DNA of 64,000 nt. Origin: Shewanella frigidimarina. GTDB lineage: Bacteria > Pseudomonadota > Gammaproteobacteria > Enterobacterales > Shewanellaceae. The notes below the pieces were generated by a model. That model did no database searches, had not been told where the DNA came from, and worked only from the letters and a program-made list of their open reading frames with translations. This document shows, piece after piece, positions 28,094 through 36,570 of the stretch (position 1 is its first letter; each line of letters starts with the position of its first letter). The translations under genes were made by a program, and so were the position numbers. The DNA is taken from assembly GCF_003797125.1 (NCBI RefSeq), contig NZ_RKKE01000002.1, positions 347,661 to 411,660 of the forward strand, read 5' to 3'.

Positions 28094-30085
28094 ATGAAAA
28101 AATCCCTCATAGCCATTTCAATGCTAACGACACTTCCATTCACTGTATTTGCAGCTCAACATCAACACGACCACATTAGTGTCGACTATTCAGGCAAGCC
28201 TGCTACACCCGTTACGGCGGCGCATAATGCCGAAGTTGCAAAAGGCCTCAACTTTAACGATAAAACAGCCTTTGACCGCTTTAGTCGAAACCAAATTGCT
28301 GAGTTCGACCAAGTAACCGCTGACATTTTACGGGCAGAATTTAGCTTTATCAGTGAACAATTTCCTGACTCGGTTAATCCATCACTTTATCGTCAAGCAC
28401 AACTTAATATGGTACCCAACGGTTTATATAAAGTGACTGATGGTATCTACCAAATTCGTGGCACTGACTTATCTAATATGACCTTGATTCGAGGTGAAAC
28501 AGGCTGGATTGTTTATGATGTACTGTTAACAAAAGAAGCCGCAGAGCAATCACTAAAATTTGCTTTTGAACACTTACCAGAAGGCAACAACTTACCCATT
28601 GTAGCAATGATTTATTCCCACAGTCATGCAGATCACTTTGGTGGAGCGCGCGGGGTTCAAAACTTTTATCCTGACGTGAAAGTGTACGGTTCAAATAATA
28701 TTACCGCTGAAATAGTAGACGAAAATGTGCTTACAGGTAATGCCATGAGTCGCCGAGCCAGTTACCAATATGGCGTAACACTGGGTAAAAATAATCACGG
28801 TATTATTGATGCAGCATTGGCAAAAGGATTATCAAAAGGCGAAATCACTTACGTAAAACCAGATTATGAAATTAATCAACAAGGACCATGGGAAACTCTG
28901 GTCATTGATGGCCTAGAAATGGTCTTTATGGACGTGTCTGGTACAGAAGCAGCAAGTGAAATGGTGACCTATATTCCGTCAAAAAAAGCGTTATCGACGG
29001 CAGAGCTTACCTACGATGGTATGCACAATATCTACACCCTACGAGGTGCCAAAGTACGCGATGCACTTAAGTGGTCTAAAAATATTAACCAAATGATCAG
29101 CTCGTTCGGCCAAGATGTTGAAGTGCTTTTTGCATCGCATTCAGCACCGGTATGGGGCAACGAACAAGTAAATACTTACCTTAAAATGCAACGCGATAAC
29201 TATGGTTTGGTCCATAACCAATCATTACGATTAGCTAACCAAGGCGTAGTATTACAAGATATTGGCGATGCGATCATGGATACTATTCCGCAAGAGGTTA
29301 AGCAAACCTGGTACACCAATGGCTATCACGGTACTTACAGCCATAATGCCAAAGCAGTTTATAATATGTATCTGGGTTATTTCGATATGAACCCTGCCAA
29401 TCTGAATCCCTTACCCACAAAAAAAGAATCGCTTAAGTTTGTTGAATACATGGGCGGCGCCAACAAAGTAGTTGAAAAAGCACAAGCGGACTTTAACCAA
29501 GGTGATTACCGATTTGTTGCCACTGTATTAAACAAAGTCGTGATGGCGGAGCCTAGTCATCAACAGGCACGTGATTTACTCGCCGATGCCTATGAGCAGT
29601 TGGGTTATCAAGCTGAAGGCGCAGGTTGGAGAAACATCTATTTAACTGGCGCACAAGAGTTACGCGTGGGTATTCAACCAGGCGCACCTAAGTCGGCATC
29701 GGCTGATGTGTTGGGTGAAATGGACGTGGCTACATTATTTGATTTTCTTGCCGTAAAAGTCGATAGCATAGTCGCAGCTAAACTTGGAAACGTCAGTTTA
29801 AATGTGATCACTAAAACTAAACAAGGTGACGTTGAAACAACCATATTCGTAGAGCTTAGCCATGGAAACTTGAATAATATAGTTGTTGACAGCCCACAAC
29901 CTGCCGACGCCACATTAACGATTGCCAAAACGGATATGGTCAACATGTTATTAGGTAAAACATCATTAAAACAATTGCTACAACAAGGTAAAGCTAACAT
30001 GACCGGCGACAAACAAGCTTTTGGCAAAATCGCCTCAACCTTAGTGCAGTTCAATGACCAATTTGAAATTGTGCCATTAAACTAA
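28094..30085 (+). CDS. Alkyl sulfatase, SdsA/YjcS family metallo-beta-lactamase
   Basis: Secreted enzyme that hydrolyses alkyl sulfates such as SDS. About 663 residues: signal peptide (1-20, cleavage after TVFAA), metallo-beta-lactamase domain with SHSHADHFGG (near 176-185), an ALKWSKNINQMISSF...HSAP-WGNE region providing the second metal site, an alpha-helical dimerisation domain with PSHQQARDLLADAYEQLGYQ, and a C-terminal SCP2-like domain (about 550-660). An upstream TTG at 28091 is not needed; the ATG at 28094 is used. Likely under LysR control. Confidence 0.94.
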   Translation: MKKSLIAISMLTTLPFTVFAAQHQHDHISVDYSGKPATPVTAAHNAEVAKGLNFNDKTAFDRFSRNQIAEFDQVTADILRAEFSFISEQFPDSVNPSLYRQAQLNMVPNGLYKVTDGIYQIRGTDLSNMTLIRGETGWIVYDVLLTKEAAEQSLKFAFEHLPEGNNLPIVAMIYSHSHADHFGGARGVQNFYPDVKVYGSNNITAEIVDENVLTGNAMSRRASYQYGVTLGKNNHGIIDAALAKGLSKGEITYVKPDYEINQQGPWETLVIDGLEMVFMDVSGTEAASEMVTYIPSKKALSTAELTYDGMHNIYTLRGAKVRDALKWSKNINQMISSFGQDVEVLFASHSAPVWGNEQVNTYLKMQRDNYGLVHNQSLRLANQGVVLQDIGDAIMDTIPQEVKQTWYTNGYHGTYSHNAKAVYNMYLGYFDMNPANLNPLPTKKESLKFVEYMGGANKVVEKAQADFNQGDYRFVATVLNKVVMAEPSHQQARDLLADAYEQLGYQAEGAGWRNIYLTGAQELRVGIQPGAPKSASADVLGEMDVATLFDFLAVKVDSIVAAKLGNVSLNVITKTKQGDVETTIFVELSHGNLNNIVVDSPQPADATLTIAKTDMVNMLLGKTSLKQLLQQGKANMTGDKQAFGKIASTLVQFNDQFEIVPLN

Positions 30086-30215
30086 TCGAGTGACGGTATA
30101 TTTACGTGAATGATGGGCTGATTGGCTCGATGCTAGCGGTTTTGGGATTGGCCGTGTCATGTTGGTTGTATTGATGTTACCTATGTTGGCAAGGTTTAAA
30201 GACTGGCACTCACTT

Positions 30216-30250
30216 GAGTCTTAGCCAAAGCTCTGCTTTGGTTAAGACTC
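30216..30250. other. Long hairpin overlapping the pfaE stop codon
   Basis: GAGTCTTAGCCAAAGC (30216-30231) pairs with GCTTTGGTTAAGACTC (30235-30250), 16 bp with one wobble and a TCT loop. It lies between the convergent sulfatase and pfaE genes and includes the pfaE stop. No U-tract follows on either strand, so it may be a terminator of weak type or an mRNA stabiliser. Confidence 0.6.
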
Positions 30251-31237
30251 CTTGTATACATTCAGCAAATCATCAAGGCTTAATTGAGTACACGATAACG
30301 TGTTGTAAATGGAGTATGACTCAGTTGCCAAGGTAGAAGCTGCTGAGCTAGCCAACCCCAAAGTCACTGCAAAACGGTATTCTTCATCGAGTCGTCCCAT
30401 CACCGTTTGCCAACTAAAATCGCTTGCGGCAGGCTCTTTACTATCAGTGAACTTCAGCTTTACTAGCTTATGTAACTCGATTGGCTTACTGCCATTATCA
30501 ATCAACTGTAGCGGGATATGACACTGTTGTGAACGACTAAAATCAACACTAAATGACTTGAGTGATAACGCTAATCCAAGTCCACGCGCCTTAATGTAGG
30601 ATTCTTTTACAGACCACAGATCAAAAAAACGTTGTCGTTGTAATTCCTCGGGCAATTGCAACAAGGTGTTGGTTTCTGCTTCGGTAAAATAGTGATTCAA
30701 AATGGGCACTATATCAGTACTGCTGCGCTCGCGTTCAATGTCGACACCAAAGCAAATAGCTTGCTGAGGACGACATACCCACTCGTTACTTGCATCTTCA
30801 CTCGTTGGCTCATTTTTTTGTTCGGCATTGGAAGCAATTAATATCCCAACCATTAACCACTCACCGCTGTGACTTAAATTGAAATGCAGCCCTGTTTTCG
30901 CCAACAAATCTGGTGTTAGTGCCGGTTTACCTTTAGCACCATAATTAAAACGCCACTCATTGGGCTTTAGTTCACTATGAAGTGATAACACAGCCCGAAG
31001 CCCTAAGCGTACTTGTAAACCATTATTGCGTGCCGACACGCTCCTATAACGGCTCACCTTAGCAACCTCGTCATCATTTAACCAACCTAAGGCTAAACCC
31101 GCTTCATAATCAGCAGGTGATAGCGCCCCATTAAGCGGCACAAAATAAACATAGGGCTGAGAAAGCCCTGTTGATCGAGTGCCTGATTGAACAGCTAATG
31201 GTGTCGTTGATTGAGTTGCTGAGGACATGACCGACAT
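30242..31237 (-). CDS. pfaE: 4'-phosphopantetheinyl transferase for PUFA synthase
   Basis: Transfers phosphopantetheine from CoA onto the ACP domains of PfaA. The Sfp-type signatures are GVDIERE (Mg ligands) and FFDLWSVKESYIKARGLGLAL, with family-wide FNLSHSGEWL upstream. The 331-residue length includes an N-terminal ~45-residue Ser/Thr-rich extension. It is not adjacent to pfaA here but 29 kb away, on the opposite strand. The end carries a hairpin. Assignment to PfaE over a general Sfp rests on the pfa genes in the same window. Confidence 0.9.
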   Translation of the reverse strand: MSVMSSATQSTTPLAVQSGTRSTGLSQPYVYFVPLNGALSPADYEAGLALGWLNDDEVAKVSRYRSVSARNNGLQVRLGLRAVLSLHSELKPNEWRFNYGAKGKPALTPDLLAKTGLHFNLSHSGEWLMVGILIASNAEQKNEPTSEDASNEWVCRPQQAICFGVDIERERSSTDIVPILNHYFTEAETNTLLQLPEELQRQRFFDLWSVKESYIKARGLGLALSLKSFSVDFSRSQQCHIPLQLIDNGSKPIELHKLVKLKFTDSKEPAASDFSWQTVMGRLDEEYRFAVTLGLASSAASTLATESYSIYNTLSCTQLSLDDLLNVYKES

Positions 31238-31452
31238 TAAAAATACATAACACTCTATTAAACGATAATACGGCTAAATTACCGTAATAAGACCGATGCC
31301 GCGAGAGTTTTGTCAAATAAAACCCATATAGCAAGTAGTACAAATAAGCACTTTCAGCATCAAAAAAGTTATTTTCACTTTTACTGTTGATGATTGACGT
31401 TAATTCATCAACAATCACCACTATCATCACAACATCGAAAGCTTATACCTTC

Positions 31453-32436
31453 ATGCGCATAGTCAGTTTAGTCATCATGCTATTTTTATCGCTACTCAGC
31501 TCAAACGCTGCGTTTGCTCAATGGCATCAAAAGAGTTTTGATGTCATGGGTACCCTCGCCCACGTTGAATTTTGGCTACCCGACACTGCCGAGGCATCAA
31601 CGGCAGATAATTTAATTGCCGCTGTAGAGCAAGAAATGCAGCGCATTGATCAAACAATGAGTCCTTACATCGCCACCAGCGAACTCAGTATCATTAATCG
31701 TGATGCCGCCACAAAACCCGTCACCATCAGCCCAGAGCTGTTTGATTTACTCACCGACGCACAAGATATTGCTAAATTAACCAATGGCATGTTTGATATC
31801 ACCTACGCTTCTGTCGGCTACCAATATGATTACCGTAAACACCAAAAGCCCGACCAAGCAGCCATTAACAACACATTAAAAGCGATAAACTACCAAGCGG
31901 TGACACTCGATAAGTCCACTTCTTCAGTTCGTTTTGCTAATACCGATGTCAAAATTGATTTAGGCGGCATAGCCAAAGGACATGCGGTTAAAAATTGCAT
32001 TGCGATATTGAAAGACGCAGGTATAGAACATGCTCTTATCAGCGCTGGCGGCGACACGACATTACTGGGCGATCGTATCGGTCGCCCGTGGTTTGTAGGC
32101 ATTAAACACCCTCGCGCCGAAGAAAAAACTGCGGTGCAGTTACCGCTTAGTAATGAGTCAATTTCAACCTCTGGCGATTACGAACGTTACTTTATCGAAG
32201 ACGGCGTGCGTTATCATCACATTATTAATCCTAAAACAGGCGACTCAGCACGCAATGTTGTCAGCGTGTCGATTATCGGCAAAAATCCAACTTACGTAGA
32301 TGCACTGTCCACGGCCATTTTTGTGATGGGGTTACAACAAGGCATGGCGTTAATCAATGAGTTACCTGAATATGAAGCTATTATTATCGATAACCAACAA
32401 ACATTGCATGTATCGACGGGGTTACAGCAAGATTGA
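31453..32436 (+). CDS. apbE: FAD:protein FMN transferase ApbE
   Basis: Periplasmic flavinyltransferase that attaches FMN to threonine in proteins such as RnfG or NqrC. The ATG at 31453 starts a clear signal peptide (MRIVSLVIMLFLSLLSS, cleavage after AFA); the frame extends upstream but without function. Family signatures are FDVMGTLAHV, MFDITYASVG, DLGGIAKGHAV, ALISAGGDTTLLG and HHIINPKTGDSA. Length 327 residues. It is divergent from pfaE. No lipobox, so it is probably soluble in the periplasm. Confidence 0.93.
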   Translation: MRIVSLVIMLFLSLLSSNAAFAQWHQKSFDVMGTLAHVEFWLPDTAEASTADNLIAAVEQEMQRIDQTMSPYIATSELSIINRDAATKPVTISPELFDLLTDAQDIAKLTNGMFDITYASVGYQYDYRKHQKPDQAAINNTLKAINYQAVTLDKSTSSVRFANTDVKIDLGGIAKGHAVKNCIAILKDAGIEHALISAGGDTTLLGDRIGRPWFVGIKHPRAEEKTAVQLPLSNESISTSGDYERYFIEDGVRYHHIINPKTGDSARNVVSVSIIGKNPTYVDALSTAIFVMGLQQGMALINELPEYEAIIIDNQQTLHVSTGLQQD

Positions 32437-32449
32437 TCATCAACAATCT

Positions 32450-32663
32450 TCTCGTCGTCCCAGTAATGCTTTTGAGCCGGGATCCAGGTGGTTATTTTGA
32501 TTTGTACTTATGAACTTATGGCCTGCGGCCACTAACGTCGTGGCGCTTCGCCCACACCAGACCAAGAGGAAACCAACGGCTGTTCCCTCTTTCTATTCAT
32601 AAAAGAATTGGCCCAGCCGCCAATCACCGGAAGGTCCATATATGGCTATGTTAATTTTTCGGG
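32450..32663. repeat. Palindrome-rich REP-like interval
   Basis: No gene. Contains palindromes TGGCCTGCGGCCA, GTGGCG-CTT-CGCCCAC and the sequence CCGGAAGGTCCATATATGGC, which recurs with small changes at 35309-35328. It replaces the expected continuation of the attC site at 32664. Consistent with REP-type elements in the neighbourhood of a REP-associated transposase. Confidence 0.5.
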
Positions 32664-32679
32664 GTTTAGTCGTTTGTTA
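32664..32679 (-). repeat. Truncated attC site
   Basis: On the minus strand TAACAAACGACTAAAC reproduces the start of a VCR-type attC site, and its first TAA is the stop codon of the 159-residue cassette protein. The rest of the site is missing, replaced by repeat-like DNA. Confidence 0.6.
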
Positions 32680-33156
32680 ATGTTCCGATAGCCACTTGAT
32701 AGATTCTTCTTGCATTAGGGCTCCTATTTCAACAACACCATAATTGTCATTTACTTCCAAATCATCTCTAGCGTAATACAACCCATATAGATGCTCGATG
32801 CCTACATTATCACCAACATATTTAGTCACATTTTCATGTAGATCAAAATTATCAATATCATTGAGCAGCTGCCTAAATTGAATGAATGGGTCGATTTTTT
32901 CACTAGCAATTAACTTTAAGTGATGTTTGATTATTAAATGAATTGAATCATCAAATGAAGGAAGTTGAGCAATCAGTTTTTCAAAAAGAGGTGAAACGAT
33001 ATCCCAACATTTAGGTTCTGCATCAATGATACCCAGTAACCCGTCAGAATAGATGCCACTGTTTAACTTATAATTTGCATAATTGACCAAATCATCAGTA
33101 TCACAAGCACCAGCCACATACTTTGCTATAAAGTAATTTTCGTTCTCTTCATTCAT
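32677..33156 (-). CDS. Integron cassette protein, unknown
   Basis: A 159-residue acidic soluble protein that I do not recognise. It is largely helical (IAQLPSFDDSIHLIIKHHLKLIASEKIDPF) with no signal peptide or membrane segment. Its stop lies within a truncated attC site, and its start follows a complete attC site (33188-33285), so it has the layout of a promoterless gene cassette. Cassette proteins of this size are often immunity, antitoxin or stress proteins, but nothing here shows that. Confidence 0.75.
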   Translation of the reverse strand: MNEENENYFIAKYVAGACDTDDLVNYANYKLNSGIYSDGLLGIIDAEPKCWDIVSPLFEKLIAQLPSFDDSIHLIIKHHLKLIASEKIDPFIQFRQLLNDIDNFDLHENVTKYVGDNVGIEHLYGLYYARDDLEVNDNYGVVEIGALMQEESIKWLSEH

Positions 33157-33187
33157 CTTAAATTTGAAAACTCAATCTTAAGTAACA

Positions 33188-33285
33188 CTAACGCCAGCCT
33201 AACACGCAATGTGTTGGCGTGGTTTTTTGCGTTGTTTTGCCAATACCATGGCAACTAATCATTGTCGGAGTTTAGGCGTTTGTTA
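33188..33285 (-). repeat. attC recombination site (VCR-like)
   Basis: Read on the minus strand it begins TAACAAACGCCTAAAC and ends GTTAGGCTGGCGTTAG, closely matching the two ends of Vibrio superintegron repeats. The inner part can fold (TTGCCAT-TTGGCAA and nested complementary arms). It separates two cassette genes on the same strand. Boundaries are approximate by a few bases. Confidence 0.85.
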
Positions 33286-33293
33286 TATGAAAA

Positions 33294-33647
33294 CTACTTC
33301 TTTTTAAAGAGTTTTTCGACTAAATACCTTACATTATCAGATGCAATAAAAATAGCCTGAAATAATTGCACTGAGAATATACCGTAAATGCCTGCTACCC
33401 CAGCGGTATAAACAAGCCCATACTTAAAACCATAAAATGCACATAAGAATAAACTTGAAACGAATATAGCTGGCAGTGTATATAAATGAGGCTTGTTGTC
33501 GATAGTCATTACCGTCACTAAACCTAAAACGATGCATGAACACAACGAAATCATAAGTCCGATGTTTGATGAATCTATTTTAGATACTCCAATTACAATC
33601 CCGAGAATTGAACCAATGATAAGTGATTTGATTAGGTTACCGCGCAT
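33294..33647 (-). CDS. Integron cassette membrane protein, unknown
   Basis: A 117-residue protein with about four hydrophobic segments (residues ~7-22, 27-47, 57-77, 80-105) and a basic C-terminal tail ending KLFKKK. No family recognised. The stop is 9 bases from a complete attC site, and upstream of the start the sequence TCTCGTTATATGC looks like the closing half of another, now disrupted attC. So it is a gene cassette encoding a small inner-membrane protein. Confidence 0.72.
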   Translation of the reverse strand: MRGNLIKSLIIGSILGIVIGVSKIDSSNIGLMISLCSCIVLGLVTVMTIDNKPHLYTLPAIFVSSLFLCAFYGFKYGLVYTAGVAGIYGIFSVQLFQAIFIASDNVRYLVEKLFKKK

Positions 33648-33977
33648 AAGCCCCTTTGCATATAACGAGACTGTAAAATAAATCTCGCAGCCAAATTTAA
33701 TTGAGATTAATCAGATTAATCACGATTAATCATGCCACCCAGATTAATCATGTCACCCATTTTTATGATAATTAACATAACTGCTTTTAGGTTTGATAGC
33801 GATAATATTCTGCACGATTCAAATGTATAAATTGAATGGGAATTATCAACAAACTGAGCGCTAAATGGAAAATAGTGAACAATGCGGCAAATCCAACACA
33901 GCACTAGTCGCTTGATTGATATCAAGCTGGCAATCAGGTTATTTTTTTAGTGTTAGTTCTAGTTTTGAAGTTAAGCC
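33648..33977. other. Gene-free interval with short repeats next to the transposase
   Basis: No gene. GATTAATCA occurs repeatedly between 33706 and 33753. Two direct copies of GATTAATCATGYCACCC (33724-33740, 33742-33758) are inversely related to GGGTGGCCATATTAATC (35015-35031) and its repeat at 35225-35241 on the far side of the transposase. Confidence 0.6.
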
Positions 33978-34953
33978 TTAAGCACACAACCAGCGTTGAC
34001 AGTTTGATGCACCTTGTCTTCGCTTTCGCTCTAGATGTTCGCAATATTCCGTTAATGCAGGTAAAGACCCTACTGCACCTTTGAATAATGAACCAAACTC
34101 AGTAGCGATTTTTAGCCAGTTGTCAGCAGGAATATTTAGTCTATTGAGAATATCTTGGCTAGTTGAGCTAATTGCACCGTGTTTATCTTCTCGAATAATT
34201 CGCCCAGTATCTTCCACCAGCACAATATAGTCTTTAACGCTGAACATCAGTCCATTAGGCATATCCTGACGCTCATTACCAACAAAAGCCAATAACGCTG
34301 TTGGTTGCTCACCTTTTATCGCTGAGGTTATTCGCCGTTGAATACTGGTGTAATCTGAAGTTTCAGGAGTTACAGCCATCTTGGCGCGGATAGGATTCAA
34401 GTCAACATAAGCCATACAACTTAGCACTGCAGCTTCGTCTAATAATGCTTGGGATTTAAACCGCCCTTCCCAGAATCTGCCAGTGCACTTATCTTCTTTA
34501 TTGGCCATTCGGCTCACTCAAGGAGCGCATAAACCAACTAATATCAACCAAGCGCTGTCGGTATTGGGTAATGCAATCATTCACAGTGTTGAGTTCAAAT
34601 TCGTTTAAGTCTTCCCCCTTAACAAACTTTTGCGTCAGTAAGGTGCCTTTAAAACCTTTATGCCACTGTAACAGCACCTCTTTATCTGACCAGTGCTTAG
34701 CTTTGTCAGCATCAACTTTTATCACTACATGTAAATGGTTACTCATCACCGCATAAGCACAGATATCAATAGCAAAGATGGTAGCCAGTTCAAGAATTCG
34801 AGAATCCACCCAATCTCGACGATGTTCAAAGTTTTCGCCTGTCGAATTATCAATCCCGCAAAGAAAAGCCTTGCGTACAACATGGGAGCAGCAGTGATAG
34901 TAAGGCGTATCGTCTAAGCTAACGATAGTTTGTCTTGGTCTGGCCATCTTCAA
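33978..34953 (-). pseudogene. Frameshifted REP-associated tyrosine transposase
   Basis: Two overlapping frames encode the halves of one IS200/Y1-type transposase. The first (34953 to 34498) starts MARPRQTIVSLDDTPYYHCCSH and contains the HUH motif in YAVMSNHLHVVI. The second (34517 to 33978) continues with NKEDKCTGRFWEGRFKSQALLDE and AYVDLNPIRAKMA, both hallmark RAYT segments. The join at 34500-34517 (SLSEP then RMANKED) is out of frame, so the gene is broken unless programmed frameshifting occurs. The other end carries a partial duplicate. Confidence 0.85.
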
Positions 34954-35241
34954 TTACCATTTTTAAAGGGTAAATAAAGCGTAGTTCACGGCTCGTTATT
35001 TAGCCAATAATCGTGGGTGGCCATATTAATCATGTTCAAAGTTCTCACCTGTCGAGTTATCTATTCCGCAAAGAAAAGCCTTACGCACAACTCGCGAGCA
35101 ACAATGATAATAAGGTGTGTCATCTAAGCTAACGATAGTTTGTCTTGGTCTGGCCATCTTCAATTACCATTTTTAAAAGGTAAATAAAGCGTAGTTCATT
35201 GCTCGTTATTTAGCCAGCAATCGTGGGTGGCCATGTTAATC
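34822..35241. repeat. 210-bp tandem duplication of transposase 5' end
   Basis: The block 34822-35031, comprising the first ~40 codons of the transposase, its upstream region and the right inverted repeat, is repeated at 35032-35241 with an exact 210-base offset and several base changes. The sequence diverges enough to suggest that the duplication is not recent. Confidence 0.85.
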
Positions 35242-35338
35242 TGAAGCAGTAGAATAGAAAACTAAGGCCAAAAGCCTTGGATGAGCAGAGTATTATCTTG
35301 ACTCATCCGGAGCGTCCATATATGGCCTATTAATCTTA
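35242..35338. repeat. Short palindromic segment after the RAYT element
   Basis: Contains AAGGC-CAAAA-GCCTT and the larger GGATGAG ... CTCATCC stem. It then carries CCGGAGCGTCCATATATGGC, which matches the end of the repeat block near 32640. REP-like; no gene. Confidence 0.55.
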
Positions 35339-35554
35339 TTAGTTTTGCGTTGCTAACCATGATTGATATTTCTCATGCATTTTACTACGAGCCTCTTCTT
35401 GAGTTTCCCCAAGAGACTCTCCCAAATCAGGTTTAATGTCTTTAGTATCACTTTCTGTTTTGGCATAAACAAATTGAAGAATTGCGAAGTATTTATTTTT
35501 ACCAAGAGGTCGGTCTAATTCTTGAACTAAAATTTCAAAATCAAATATTTCCAT
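35339..35554 (-). CDS. Integron cassette protein, small, unknown
   Basis: A 71-residue protein, MEIFDFEILVQELDRP at the N-terminus and a helical C-terminus rich in Glu and Lys. The ATG at 35554 is preceded by AAAGGAG; the frame reads on upstream into the attC site, which is not coding. No family recognised. It directly follows a complete attC site, so it is the second member of this cassette string. Its own trailing attC is not visible and appears to have been replaced by repeat DNA. Confidence 0.72.
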   Translation of the reverse strand: MEIFDFEILVQELDRPLGKNKYFAILQFVYAKTESDTKDIKPDLGESLGETQEEARSKMHEKYQSWLATQN

Positions 35555-35577
35555 GTGCTGAATACTCCTTTGTAAAA

Positions 35578-35648
35578 CTAACGCTCGCATTTGGGGCCGC
35601 AGCGTAACGAAGGTCCCAAATGCGGGGGCGAACAAAATGCGTTTGTTA
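35578..35648 (-). repeat. attC recombination site
   Basis: Read on the minus strand it starts TAACAAACGC and ends GAGCGTTAG; the inner arms GCATTTGGG / CCCAAATGC form a 9-bp stem with a variable central part. The first TAA is the stop codon of the upstream cassette gene. About 71 bp, a typical short attC. Confidence 0.88.
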
Positions 35649-36104
35649 TAACTTTTCTTCCTCTGGACTTTCAGGATATTTATCTATGAACCTCTTTACA
35701 GTACCCGAATGATAGATTTCCAGTATATCCAGGTTGCGAATTGCTGCCTGGATTAACCATTTTGATTCATCTTCTACTTCAAAATAGAGTTTAGCGTTTT
35801 TATCAAACACATTATCCATGTGTTTGATACTATTTTTCGTGCTGCCAAGTAAATTCTTAAGGTCTTTCCTACTTCTCTCTTCCCACTCCAGATGCTCCAT
35901 GCCTACTTTTTGGATCTCAGATAGGATGTTGACCGTATCAGTTAGCTGATCTGTTTTACCAACAACACGAATAATTTTGCCGAGCAGCTCTTCAGCTACA
36001 CCAGCCAAATTCATAGCAGCGAAATACCTTTGATGAAGCTCTCGTTCTTCGATCGCAGCCTCAAGATACTCAAGCGCAATGTTAAGTTTGGGATACTCGA
36101 TCAT
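35646..36104 (-). CDS. Integron cassette protein, unknown
   Basis: A 152-residue, mostly helical soluble protein: residues 1-45 (LNIALEYLEAAIEERELHQRYFAAMNLAGVAEELLGKI, here abridged) recall HEPN-like or four-helix proteins, and the end is acidic. The family is not identified. Its stop codon is inside an attC site. Upstream, GCTGTTATAAC suggests the end of a preceding recombination site, so the cassette string may have extended further. Confidence 0.72.
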   Translation of the reverse strand: MIEYPKLNIALEYLEAAIEERELHQRYFAAMNLAGVAEELLGKIIRVVGKTDQLTDTVNILSEIQKVGMEHLEWEERSRKDLKNLLGSTKNSIKHMDNVFDKNAKLYFEVEDESKWLIQAAIRNLDILEIYHSGTVKRFIDKYPESPEEEKL

Positions 36105-36570
36105 AAGTTATAACAGCTTATTAAAGGGCCAAATAAATTTAAAGTCGGCCGTTTAAGTTATTGATTAATATCATCCTACATTTGCTATCTTATTGAAGTA
36201 AAGTAATTAATTGTGTCTAACAGACAAAAACAAACCGAGCTTGCGCGTAAAGTAGAATTCACTTTCACTTGACGAAAAATTAAAGATAACAATATCAGAC
36301 AATTACGATTTCTTTATTTTTAAAACGATACAACTAAAGAACGATTTTTAATCATTCTTTAGCGTAAATCGATGAAAAACCATTATACCTGTACATAAAA
36401 TCAGTACATGCCACATAGAAAGTGTGCATGCTGATTTTTCTTTAATTCTTTTGATTTTTTCACATGCGAAGCATGTGGCTTTTGGGGTTAAGGGGTATCC
36501 CCTTGCCCGAGTTTATCTCCCATTGGAATACACCTTGGTACAGAAATGATCAAACTTTATGATAAACGCA
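36105..36570. other. Gene-free AT-rich interval with palindromes
   Basis: No credible gene. Palindromes: CTAAAGAA-YGATT ... TTCTTTAG near 36334-36361, CACATGC-GAA-GCATGTG near 36460, and AAGGGGTATCCCCTT near 36490. No integrase gene and no recognisable attI. The meaning of the GC-rich palindromes is unknown. Confidence 0.55.

Larger units (their letters stand above)
33724..35241. mobile_element. REP-associated tyrosine transposase (RAYT) element
   Basis: Bounded by the inverted sequences GATTAATCATGCCACCC (left, two copies) and GGGTGGCCATGTTAATC (right, two copies). Contains a frameshifted IS200-type transposase and a 210-bp tandem duplication at the right. The element appears to have inserted among integron cassettes. 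Boundaries are inferred from the inverted repeats; I saw no clear target duplication. Confidence 0.55.
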
